Source: Malurus cyaneus samueli
Lineage: Eukaryota > Chordata > Aves > Passeriformes > Maluridae
Direction of reading: 5' to 3'
Assembly (NCBI GenBank): GCA_009741485.1
Contig: CM019237.1
Coordinates: 51,696,252-51,760,251, forward strand
DNA length: 64,000 nucleotides
Both the position numbers and the translations under genes were made by a program. Below the pieces are notes generated by a model. That model was given only the letters and a program-made list of their open reading frames with translations. It ran no database searches and had not been told where the DNA came from. Every line of letters starts with the position of its first letter. The stretch's first letter is position 1. Shown here in pieces: positions 22,921 through 32,847 of this stretch.

Positions 22921-23828
22921 AGTTTCAAACCCAGAGAAGAAAGGTGAAAATCAGCATTATATTAATAATTTGGGCCCTCTAGCTGATTATGTTCAGGATC
23001 AGCTGCCCAGAGTGATTTAGGAAGGACATGTTGTCAGGTGCCCTGCAGTTGGCCTGTGACAATCCCTGCTGAGTGCAGGTATTTTTAGCTGTAAAATGAA
23101 CCCACAGCATAATTCAAAGATTTCCCAGGCTGTGGCATGCTGAGGAATTTAGGAGTAGAGCTGGGTAAGTTCCCAGCCATGGAGAGTGGACAGCACTAAA
23201 ATTTCCTGGAGAAAAAGAAACAGGGACAGAAGTGGGAGTGGATGGAGCAGCCTCCCCACAGGGTAACTCCTGGACAAAATTATACCTTGTAGTGAGAAGG
23301 TCTCGTCATTAATTGTACACTGAGGAGAAGAGTCCTCTTTGATCTGCTCTAAATGCTCTGTTTAATTAAATTCCGTTTTTCTTCTTGAGAAGAAAGAATA
23401 AGCTTAACTAATAGAGTTACCTTCTCTCCAGTGTTTTTCCTTTTATTAATCTCTAAATGTCAGCTCCAGTCTTTGGAGTTTCTCTTCCTATGAACATTTT
23501 GTCTAGTAATTTCAATGTCCTATTTCTAAAGCTTTCTATTTATGACAAACACTTGCAATTAAAAAAAAGATAACTAAGAATTAATACGGTATTTCAGATA
23601 TGCCAGTACTGATTTATATGTTTATATGCTTGGTTTATAAAGGGGTGTTGTAGTGTTTGCAGAACCTGTTTTCCTGCCTGGGCAGTGCAGTATTCACACA
23701 ACTTGGCTCTTGGATGCCTCAGCATTTTAAGTAAGGATTTTCACTGTCACCAATGACGGCCCACACTCTTTTTTCTTTTCCCCTGAGTGATTTTCAGCTT
23801 TTATGAATAGCTGACATTTGGTGGTGTT

Positions 23829-23830
<2 letters not shown>
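22921..23830. other. unique AT-rich DNA
   Basis: Increasingly AT-rich toward the poly-T run. No exon or recent repeat recognised. Confidence 0.4.

Positions 23831-23889
<59 letters not shown>
23831..23889. repeat. poly-T tract (59 T)
   Basis: A pure 59-T run, the longest homopolymer in the window. It may be a simple repeat that has expanded from a shorter seed; no retroposed gene body ends at it on the minus strand that I can recognise. The length is probably unstable or approximate. Confidence 0.95.
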
Positions 23890-23892
<3 letters not shown>

Positions 23893-23934
23893 AAGCTGTG
23901 ATATTTTGCAATTTATTCAAAACAGAAGATTCTG

Positions 23935-24240
23935 CTTGTCTCATATTTCTTCTCTCATCTTGCTTTCCTAGAGTCTCCTAAAAGTTTTCACAGCCATCCC
24001 TAGTCCTCAGTGACCTTCAACCATGTTGTGTAATCTCTAAAATTTCTGACTTCACTGCCCACTCAGTTTTCCAGACCATTAATAAAAACAGCAAAGAATA
24101 CATCTGCCAATGTGGATCGTTAAGACACCTGCTTCTAATCCTTTGCCAAAGTGAAAATATCTAATTTTCTCAGACATTATTTTCTCCAATCTCTTATCTA
24201 ATTTCTAATACTGAGTAGTAATTTAAATTTTGCTTAAGGT
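23935..24240 (-). mobile_element. ancient CR1 LINE remnant, antisense
   Basis: CAGACCATTAATAAAAACAGCAAAGAATAC (cf. AGGTCATTAATAAAAATATTAAACAATAC), CTGCTTCTAATCCTTTGCC (cf. TGGCCTCCAACTAGACT), then TCTCCAATCTCTTATCTAATTTCTAATACTGAGTAG follow the plus-strand view of the middle of old amniote CR1 ORF2 copies. Frames are destroyed. Assignment is by eye. Confidence 0.42.
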
Positions 24241-24715
24241 GCTTACAAGAAACATGATAAATAAGTCTTAGATATTGGAACTGTGAGATTAAATAAAAAG
24301 TACTTTAATAAGAACTGCAGCATGAAAAGTTGTCTCGGATGATTCTCATCTTATGTTAATATTATCTATTCTTCTTATGCTCCTAATGTCAGATTGCATT
24401 AGTCCTTAAAATGACAATGTTTTGGAACATAAAAACAGCATGCTGGCATTTTTGATCTCTATATTTCAGCACAATGTGGTCAGCCAAACTGTTGAGTTAT
24501 TTTTTTCTTTATTAAAATAGCAATCTTAAGTATGTACCTGGGAAGAATAACTGTTTTCTAACGTAAAATTAATGCCATTGTGTACATTGTGGAGAAAATA
24601 CCATCATCTTTACCTGTTAACGCAGGATGTCTACTCTAGAACTAAATCTGTTGGGGCTGTTATTATAAACACATAATTTCTCTACATACATGAAACCACC
24701 TTTAAAAGCTGTCTG
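24241..24715. other. AT-rich unique DNA
   Basis: Nothing recognised. Confidence 0.35.
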
Positions 24716-24722
24716 AAAAACA

Positions 24723-24755
<33 letters not shown>

Positions 24756-24777
24756 AAACCAACAAAAAAAAAAAAAA
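24716..24777. repeat. (AAAAC)n microsatellite
   Basis: AAAAAC units pass into AAAAC units and then into impure A-runs over 62 bases. The graded unit length shows slippage-driven evolution. Confidence 0.93.
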
Positions 24778-27360
24778 TCCGCCAAACTGCTATTCTCTGG
24801 TGTTTAGTAGGGCTATAGATTGAAGAGGCTTTGACTACGGTGAATCTTTCTGAAATAGCCTGATTTGAAGCGCATCAATTCATCAAGCGCTGGCTCCCTT
24901 AGGTGAAAGTGGAAGTGACTAAGCCAACATCGGAGACAAGTTCGCAAACAGAAGAAAGAGGGCAGCAAAAGGACACCTCATGTTGGTGCCGGCTGATTTC
25001 AGCTCAGGGTTATCTGTGATCAGTACAGACCCGTGTGACACAGAGCTTTCCTGCATGGGACACTGACCGAGACAACCTCTGTGCTGGTGCTTTGGCTCTG
25101 GAATAACGAGGGCATCCCAAACCAGAGCGATTAGCCCAGGATAAAATCACCATCCTGCTGGAATTGCCATTCTGAGGGGGAGGAAGTCTGACGTAGGCGA
25201 ACGATTAAAACGAAAAAATGTACAAATTCTTCCCCTCCTCTGGAAAATGCAGCAGTGGCAGTGGATCCTGTGAGCTGTGCCAGTGGGATCCGGGGAATAT
25301 CTGCTGCACTGGGACTCCCTCCAGCAGCAGCCACTGCAGCTGAGGGCCCCCAGGCAGGCAGCTCCCAGAGCTGCAGTGAAACGTCCCAAGTCAGAAGAGT
25401 GCTCTCTTTCAAGAAGGATGCCTGTGCTTAACTGGAGGGGTTCCAAGGTCCACAAGATTTATTTTCTTATTATCCATTTCGCTGTGATTTGCCCCATTCT
25501 TGCTCCTGGTAATGAGAGGTATGGAATGATCACCCAAGGGAAATGGCCACATGGTCCTGGTGGCCTGGATGATGACCACAGGAAAAGGACAGGAAAAGGA
25601 GTGCATCAGAAAGATGTAATCAGCTTAATAGATGGATCAGCTTAATCACTCCACAGGCCTAGCCAAGGACTATGTTAATTACAACAAAGGGATTCTTACA
25701 GAGGTAATTACTAAGCAGCACATTCAGAAGGTGGGTTGTTCCACTTGAGCTTTAATTACTGACAAAAAGGGAGAAATTAGAATATTTTAATGAACCTCCA
25801 GATGTCAACAAGTCAGTATAATAAATTTGATGTGGAAGATAACAATTTACATTTATAATTTGTCATCTCAGAAGCCCCAGTGGGAAACCACATCTTTCAG
25901 AGATCTCCCACAAGATCCAGAGTCATGCTGTGTGATAGCCCAGATCACACAAAACATTCAGCACCTCTAGAGCAGAGAGAGATGTTTGTCTGCATTGAGG
26001 CCTCTCTGCTCCCTTCCATCCATGCACCCATTACTCAGTGCACATTACATTGCAAGGCCAGGTCCTTAATGCAGGTATTTTTTTACTTTGACAATTAAAT
26101 TATCTTTACTATTGACTTCTGTCCATTTTGCTGTGACATAATTCCATCTATATGTGGGTCCAGAGCCTCGACTGTAACAGAGAAGTCCAAAGGACTGTAA
26201 CCAAATACCTTTCAGCACACCTTTCTCACAAATATATAACCAGTTAAAAGGCAGACATTCCATACAAGCTGGTCATACAGATTTTCCCTGGCTGAATGGA
26301 GAGAGAAAGGTAACTCCACCGGGAAAATCATCCTGTCAGTCCCAGGCACCTATTTTTGAACAGGATGAATCATCTTCTAGAAGGACCTCTCTCTTCACTG
26401 GCTACCAGTTGAGCCAAACTGAGACTAAACAACTGATTTTTTAATGCCTAATGTTAAATGAATCACAGTATCATTATGTTTCAATCCAAACAATTCACTG
26501 TTAAATCTTCACAGAGATTGGGTGAATTTGTCACACAATCAAACAGAGAGAATAGTAATGATCCTGGTAATAAAATGAGAAGTGCTATTTGTTCTAGAAA
26601 TGCCAGGTTAAAAGTAGGACTGATCAAGCTTGGGGTTTTCTCAGGAAAACTAGGTGGCAATCTTAAACCTCAGTAAAGAGAGCCAGATGTTGGTGCTGTG
26701 CACTCCCTCCTTGCAAAAAAGGCTCCGGATCTACTTCCTGCAATTTCTTGCTGTTCCTCTGGCTTGGTACCTAGCGTAGTAAAGAAAAATAATTTTTGCA
26801 TGCAGGGTAAAGTTCTTAATATGTTGCATTTATATAACTTTTGGTGCTCCTTCATGATATTGAGTCAATAAATCAGTCCTTCGAGCTTTTGCCTTCCCTC
26901 TGATTTTCTGCCTTATAAAAAAAAACAAACAAACCTGTTTTTCCAAAAAATGTTGCCAACATTGAGTTTGAGAGCATCCCAAACAGGTGTGGGGAGTGAA
27001 GTCAGTGCACACAGCTTTTATAACTGAGCACATCCCAGGCAGAAGACTCTGCTCCATGGATAGTGCAGCCAGAACAGGCATCACTTGCGCAGGGAAGGGA
27101 TGGGAAGAGAAACACCCCAAGAACTGATCTCTGCTGGGTTAGGGAACCAACACACACACTATGTGTCTTGAGCCAGATTTTAGAAAGTTTTCAAAGCTGC
27201 TACACCTTCTGTAGCCCATCCCCACATAGCTCTCTACTTGTGGGTGAGGCTGGATTGCTTTCTGCAGGTCTGCTGACTCCCTCTGCCTCCCTCTGCCCTG
27301 GTAGGGCTGCATGAGCTGCCTAAAAACTTTGTGTTGCTTCACAAAAAGAGTAATAAACCC
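24778..27360. other. unique DNA, no gene seen
   Basis: Overlapping short frames on both strands at 25.1-25.7 kb, none recognisable. A short (CAAA)-type run lies at about 26920-26935. AT-rich 25640-26100. Confidence 0.4.
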
Positions 27361-27654
27361 CCACAGAATTGGAATGAGACACGTTGGATTCAATCACTCT
27401 TTTTCCAGACCTGTTGTTCTTGAGCTGTAGGATATTTGACTCTGTACACCCTGGCCCTAAGCCTAACCCTACGCCAAAGCCAAACTTAAACCCAATACTA
27501 TGGCTGGTTCCAGATCAGAAAGCTAGGGCTGGAAAAGGCATTAATGTTTGGTGTTTGGGTGTACAGTGCAAAATATCCTACAGCTCCAAGAACACTGGGG
27601 CTGGAAAAGGCATGCCAAAAAGATGTGACTTTGGGCCTGTGACTTCCACTGTGG
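27361..27654. repeat. long foldback (imperfect inverted repeat)
   Basis: The best-matched arms are 27422-27451 and 27557-27586: 27 of 30 bases pair, with a perfect 16-base core GAGCTGTAGGATATTT / AAATATCCTACAGCTC. Outward the pairing continues with gaps: TGTTCTTG (about 27413-27421) against CAAGAACA (27587-27594), TTTTCCAG (27401-27408) against CTGGAAAA (27601-27608), and CCACAG...TGGAA (27361-27375) against TTCC...CTGTGG near 27643-27653. Inward CCAAAGCCAAAC pairs with GTTTGGTGTTTGG. Centre is near 27505. This suggests a MITE-like or foldback DNA element, or an inverted duplication. A CCTAACCCTA string in the left half is too short to be an interstitial telomere. Confidence 0.8.
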
Positions 27655-28039
27655 TGGAAGTGGTGCCGTGGTGCTTCGGTTCTAAGTGACATGCAGTCAT
27701 GTCTCTGACAAGACATTTACAGTGAGACTGCATCTGCTCTTCTGGGGAGACATGAGCCTAATAGGCAATCTGCTTGATTTATGTACCATGAAGCACGATT
27801 AGAGTAGGGGTAAGATCCTCTTTCATTACATAATTTCTTTGAAATGATGAACCTGGCGTGTTTGTTATGAGATCCAAAATAAAGAGTAAAAGGACATTTT
27901 CAAGGTTGATGTTGAGCTTGTATTTAGCAAATCCTTTTTTGTTGCTCCTTAGACTTATGACAATGCTGTGGAATTGTATTTTTCTTTCTAAACAAATTAA
28001 TTTTTGTATTACTCAATCCCCTTTGTTTCAGGTGCCTTA
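27655..28039. other. unique DNA
   Basis: Nothing recognised; AT-rich toward the right end. Confidence 0.35.
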
Positions 28040-28145
28040 AAAACAAGCCTCATTTAAACTTCACAAAGACATTATTATGCCTTGGATTCAAATGGGTAAA
28101 CTGATGCAAATGGACAGATAAATGATTTCTCTGAGAGGCTGAGCT
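28040..28145 (-). mobile_element. MIR-like SINE remnant, antisense
   Basis: AGCCTCATTTAAACTTCACAAAGACATTATTATGCC and TTCAAATGGGTAAACTGATGCAAATGGACAGATAAATGATTTCTCTGAGAGGCTGAG parallel the antisense MIR order CTCATTTAATCCTCACAAC...ATTATTATCCCCATTTTACAGATGAGGAAACTGAGGC...TTGCCCAAGG. Very diverged. Confidence 0.4.
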
Positions 28146-28660
28146 CACCCTGCACCACCCTTGCCCTGCTTTACCCACATCTCTCCTGCCTGGGGTTCCC
28201 CATTACCCTCCCCTGTCTTGACCCCAGGGGTCCCCACTGTCCCTTGACACCTTTGCTCACCTTTACCCTCACCAACTTCTGTCACCCTGCCCTTCATGAC
28301 TCTCCCCCTTGAGCTCTATGTCCCCCACCATGGACATAAGGAAAGGAAAACCAAGATTTTAAAACCACAGAGGCACACCTTTAATTAAGGTTTCCATTAA
28401 GGTTTCTCAGACGTCCCAGCTGTGGAGATTCTTTGTGCAAGAAATGGTTGGGACTTTTTAGTCTACTCCAATTTCGCACTGTTTTAAATAAAGCCTGGCT
28501 CAGGACCTAACCTCTGTCTTGTGCAGATATTTCTCAGGTGTGAGAAGTGACAGATTATTTCACACACAGCTTAAATGAAATAATAGGGCCAGCAAAAGGA
28601 AGTAATATCCATTTAAACAAAGCAAGGAAATGTTGGGAGATCGTTCAGCTGCCCTTCCCC
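28146..28660. other. unique DNA upstream of a TATA box
   Basis: C-rich patch at 28140-28330 then AT-rich. No exon recognised. Confidence 0.35.
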
Positions 28661-28662
28661 TT

Positions 28663-28670
28663 TATAAAAG
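28663..28670 (+). promoter_or_regulatory. TATA box, possible promoter
   Basis: CCCTTTATAAAAGCAAAC gives TATAAAAG about 70 bases before the first ATG of the frame at 28734. A start near 28693 would leave a 5' UTR of about 40 bases. No CpG island. Support comes only from this fit. Confidence 0.3.
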
Positions 28671-28733
28671 CAAACTGCCAGAGGAAAGAAAAAGTAGTAA
28701 TCGGGAAATGAGGTGAACTCCATATCTGAAAAG

Positions 28734-29147
28734 ATGGTGTTTATAAAAGAACAAAAATCTAATAGACTATTCATTGACAGTTACTTTCTTTTGCTCTCTC
28801 TCCTACCAATTTTGAAGGATATGTTTATTTTTATAACAATAATATGTATTTTTGTGCTATTAGGAATTTTTTTTAAAAGTTCCTATGAGGAGTGGAAGGA
28901 TGAGATGAAGGCAGCTTCTCATGCTCCCCACAATCCTCCAGACCAGAGCTCATATCACATACAACTTGCCACCTCCACTACTATTCCCCAGCACTCTGCT
29001 GCCTCTTCCAGCTCCCATAACACCTCAGTTCAGCACTGCTTGAGGGATGGAAAGGCCCCAGCCATGATTTATGGGAGACTGGGACAAGTCAGGGACAGAG
29101 AGTCCATCCATATTGCCCCAAGTTTGACTGACTTCCCTACAGACTGA
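28734..29147 (+). CDS. hypothetical small membrane protein, 137 codons
   Basis: I do not recognise this protein. The frame opens MVFIKEQKSNRLF and has two adjacent hydrophobic stretches, residues about 12-27 (FLLLSLLPIL) and 30-47 (MFIFITIICIFVLLGIFF), separated by KD. They are followed by a charged turn SSYEEWKDEMK and a His/Ser/Thr-rich tail without further hydrophobic segments. Topology would be a hairpin or a single-pass protein after a cleaved leader. A second reading is that the real exon starts at 28818: TTTTGAAG there is preceded by a pyrimidine-rich tract, and the frame then begins D-MFIFITII in phase 0. The upstream TATA box fits the longer form. The hydrophobic part is T-rich, and poly-T-rich DNA encodes F, I and L by chance, so this may not be a gene at all. 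Confidence 0.28.
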   Translation: MVFIKEQKSNRLFIDSYFLLLSLLPILKDMFIFITIICIFVLLGIFFKSSYEEWKDEMKAASHAPHNPPDQSSYHIQLATSTTIPQHSAASSSSHNTSVQHCLRDGKAPAMIYGRLGQVRDRESIHIAPSLTDFPTD

Positions 29148-29865
29148 ATTATTGCTTAGGGTCCCCAAAGCATAATAACTTCTCACCAGTTTTTATTAAA
29201 GGTTCAGTCACAGCTCCAAACTCATAGGAACAATCTGGACCCCTTCTCTCTCTGTCCTTTGGAATAAAGAACAAAACAGGCGAGCCCACAGACTGTCTGT
29301 GAATCATACCATTGCATTAGTAATATTCTCTTGATAACAAGCACTGCAAACTCATCTGTTTGACTGACATATTTATGGAAATTTGGGCATGTTCAGAAAT
29401 CAGCCAAGGCCAAAGTAAAACCACCCAAAACAAACAACTCACCCACTGCTGTGGAAATGTGATGTAACGTGCATGTTTGGTGATCTCTGTGAATTAGTTG
29501 TCCTTCACCCCACCCTCACTGAGACGTTGTTTATCCTCAATAGAATTATTACATAGCTGGTTTTATTTGTTATCTCTCTGGACACTCTCTGCAGAGGCAC
29601 TTACAAATGAAAGGGCAGAGAGACTCAAGTGCCACCATCAGTTTACAGAGGAAACTCATCCTGCCACTTCTCAGGCTTTGTTTTGTGGATGAAAGCTAAC
29701 TCTCAAGGAAGATCAGCTTGAGAAATTCTGGAAACTATGAGGTTTTGCACATACTGAAATTTAACTAATTTTGCAAACTGGAAAGGCAAACCCCCATGAT
29801 TAAAAGTTGGTGATATCACAGCGTAATTTATTTCAAATTGTAAATTAAGGTTTATGTATTATGTG
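29148..29865. other. unique DNA
   Basis: No repeat or exon recognised. The nearest AATAAA signal after the open frame is AATAAA in GGAATAAAGAAC near 29263. Confidence 0.35.
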
Positions 29866-30112
29866 TAGGGCCATAAACAAAAATATGAGAAGTTCCACCT
29901 CAACATGAGGAAGAATTTCTTTATATTGGAGGTGGCAGAGCCCTGAAACTGCTCCAGGAAAGACCTGGAGTCTCCCTCTCTGGAGACATCTCAAAGCCAC
30001 CTGGACACACTGCTGTGTCACCTGCTTTAGGTGACGTGCCCTGGGCAGGGGGTTGGACAGGGCGATCTCCAGAGGTCCCTTCCAACCCTGACAACTCTGT
30101 GATTCTGTGATT
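29866..30112 (+). mobile_element. CR1 LINE 3' fragment, third subfamily
   Basis: AACATGAGGAAGAATTTCTTTATATTGG, GGTGGCAGAGCCCTG, GGAGACATCTCAAAGCCACCTGGACACACTGCTG, GGGGGTTGGACAGGGCGATCTCCAGAGGTCCCTTCCAACCC, then CTCTGTGATTCTGTGATT. This is the CR1 subfamily ending in GATCTCCAGAGGTCC, shared with 49674-50090 and different from the GATAGTGGAAGG type. Confidence 0.93.
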
Positions 30113-31836
30113 TGTACTAAAACTTCATAGAGGGTCATTAAATCTTGTGTAACAAGGTGTTGTGAAAGCCAGGAAATGACAGGATGGGTGACCACAGCAC
30201 TGGCTGCCTTTCCAAATGGAAATCACTGGGTCTGCAGCAGAGCTAACTGAGAACACTCAAGATTTTTCTTGCTGCCAGATGAACTCTGTTTAGAGATTGT
30301 AAGACAAAAAAAACAAAAAACTCATGAGTGAGAGGAATTAAAGAACACAAAATTAAGTGTTGTCAATAAAAGGAAATAAATTGATTATTTTCAAGCTCAG
30401 CTCTCAGGCTCTGTTCCTGAGAGCTGAGTATGAGAGCTTGTGCAGAGTGCATCCCACAGCCTTCACACCTCCTGCCTTGTGTCCTGCCAAGCTCGCTCTG
30501 GTTTGCCACCACCACCTCTTGGTGTTCTTGCATCCCAGAGACTGAGGAAACAGGTTCTCTTTATCTCTTTAATCACCATGAGCCAGCACAACCACCTCTC
30601 CACGATCAGCAGGGCAGGGGTGCAAGGCTGTGGGCTCACAGACAGCTCCTCACCTGCGTGTAATTTCAAATGATCTTGTACAACTCTCAAAGAGCTGTTT
30701 CCAATGCCAAGATAGACTGAACCTACTATTCTATCTATACCAAAGCGTAATTCTTAATTAGAGAAAAGGAAAAAAAAACTTCCTTTCTGTCTAGTTTCTA
30801 CCCTGCAGCCATCTGATGTGCTTGTACATGGCCCAGCACAACAGCAGAAAGGAAGGGAAGGACGACACAGCAGCCTTAAACCCCAACATCAGCGAAGGAA
30901 ACAAAGTTATTTACATGGTGTGTTTACCTACCAGCTGTTTCACAGGCAGTTCAGTCATTTCAGGATAAATGGAAATAAAAAATAAAGTTGCTTTATGATG
31001 GAAGAAGGCACCAATGTCATCCTGTTGCAAGTGTCTGCCTAAGAAAGACAGAAAAGGACACAGCCAAAGAGGATATGAACTCAAATTCCACATTTTGGAA
31101 GTCAAACAGGCATGACAAATACATATACTTCTTGTTGTTTGAGTCATGTTGATTCCCTTCAAGGGACTATGACAAATAAACTAACACAATTTTTGGCCAT
31201 TAATTCACCAAATCAAGTTTTGTTGTGAAAGTTTCTCTCAGCACTGTGGGGAAGAAAATGGTACCTGTCAAAAGGAGAGATCTCTCTAGAGGTTTTGGGA
31301 ATGCATTTTCTTTCAGCAGGGTTGCAAACCAGGCTTCTGCAATGCCCTGAAATTCACAGGAGCCCCTGCTGTCTTCCTAAGCTCTATTACAACCCCTGTC
31401 TGTCTAATAACTGCGATAAAAATAGCGTAAGATCCTTCTCTGCCTTCAGAGCTCTGTCTAAAGAAGATTTGCAGTGACACATGGACATGTCCCAACTCTC
31501 TGGGATTACGCACAGTAATATCAGCCTACAGATTGGACAATAAATTTTTAACATTCGTCTCTAGCCCATGGGGGAGTTCACTCTGTGTTACAGCATCTCC
31601 TGGGTGGAGAAGGCAGCAAAATTGCAATTCACCAAGGGTTTTGTTTTAACAGGGAAGAGGCAGACTTAAAAGAAAACAGGACACTCTCCAAAAACTGTGC
31701 TCTGCCTTGAACAATCAGTCATTCCAGAATGGAGTCATGGATGTGCTTCAATTGTTTGGCACTTGTACCAGATATTCTTGCAAAAATGAACTGCTTAGGA
31801 CTCAAACCTGCGGGCAAATGTGTCTGGTACATGTGA
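30113..31836. other. unique DNA
   Basis: No gene or repeat recognised. A strong donor-like string reads on the minus strand at about 30655 (CAG|GTGAGG) without a matching acceptor or frame. Confidence 0.4.
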
Positions 31837-32275
31837 GGAAGGACAGGGAGCTGCTGGAGCCAGCCCAGACACCAAAGGAATCAGAGGGATGGAGCAGCTC
31901 TGCTGGGAGAAAAGGCTGAGAGAGTTGGGATTGTTCAGCCTAGACAAGAGAAGGCTTTGGGGTGACCTCACTGTGGCCTTGCAGTGCCTGAAGAGAGCCC
32001 ACAGGAAAGATGGAGAGAGACTCTTGACAAGGGCCTGGAGTGACAGGACAAGGGGGAATGGCTTCACACTGACAGAGAGGAGGTTTAGATTGGATATGAG
32101 GTAGTGAGGGTGATGAGGCCCTGGCACAGGTTGCCCAGAGAAGTGTGGCTGCCCAAGGCCAGGTTGGATGGGACTCTGAGCGATCTGGGATAGTGGAAGG
32201 TGTCCCTGCCCATGGCAGGGGGGTTGAATCTGGATTATCTTTAAGGTTCCTTCCAACCCAATCCATTCTATGATT
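31837..32275 (+). mobile_element. CR1 LINE, ~440 bp, with ORF2 C-terminal remnant
   Basis: From AGGACAGGGAGCTGCTGGAGCC to TTCCAACCCAATCCATTCTATGATTA. One frame (to 32104) still reads the ORF2 end: GMEQLCWEKRLRELGLFSLD, KRRLWGDLTVALQCL, SDRTRGNGFTLTERRFRLDMR. It then hits a stop because about 15 bases are missing at GATATGAGG|TAGTGAGGG relative to the copy at 3005-3788. A second deletion removes part of the SLEAFKARLD region. Both copies are nearly identical in the middle, so they belong to one subfamily. Confidence 0.95.
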
Positions 32276-32691
32276 AAAAAGAAAGATAGAATATGGAATG
32301 GCCTTGTCCCATATTACTTAAATAAGTCTGGATAGAGGGTTTCCATCTCAGTAAAACTGTAAACTCTAGGGAAGGCAGGGATCTGAGATAAGGTGCAGAT
32401 TTAACTTTCTTCTTTTGAAATGCCCTGTTTTGTCTTAAAGTGTCCCAAGCAGTCTCAGATGTGTGTGAAGAACTGAATGGGATAAAGTTACACCCAGCCC
32501 ATCTTACAGATCTCTAGAAATGCCCGGGTCTATTTTGGGTGCTTGACACCAACTTAGCTCATAAAATAAGCCATACAGCTGGCCTTGGAGAGTCAACTTC
32601 ATAAGTTCATAAATCCACAACATAACCTAAGCAATAGAAACTGTGTTTTTCTGCTACCAATCCATTTTGTCTTAAATCTTCTCCTCCACAG
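32276..32691. other. unique DNA before an exon-like block
   Basis: Nothing recognised apart from a pyrimidine-rich tract at 32647-32689 that would serve as the acceptor tract. Confidence 0.4.
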
Positions 32692-32847
32692 GTTTGCTTC
32701 TCCTCTCTGTTGGCATCGCTACCAGCAGCACTCAGAGGGGTGGCTTCTCTGCCAGAAACTCAGCCAGCACCCACAAACACATCCCACACCGCTGCAATTT
32801 GCTTGTGACAGTAGATGGGACACAACAGCCCTGGCAGCTGATACCAG
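32692..32847 (+). other. exon-like block with consensus splice sites
   Basis: Preceded by TCTTCTCCTCCACAG (good acceptor with long pyrimidine tract) and followed by ATACCAG|GTGAGAG (good donor). The interval is 156 bases, an exact multiple of three, and stays open in the frame LLLLSVGIATSST...CNLLVTVDG...PWQLIPG, entering and leaving in phase 1. A symmetric 1-1 exon is typical of secreted and cell-surface proteins. I do not recognise the peptide, it shows no complete domain, and no partner exon was found, so a non-coding RNA exon or chance remain possible. Confidence 0.3.

Noticed and set aside
27449..27475. Interstitial telomere repeat (CCTAACCCTA)
   Set aside because: Only about one and a half units, inside the foldback; no array.
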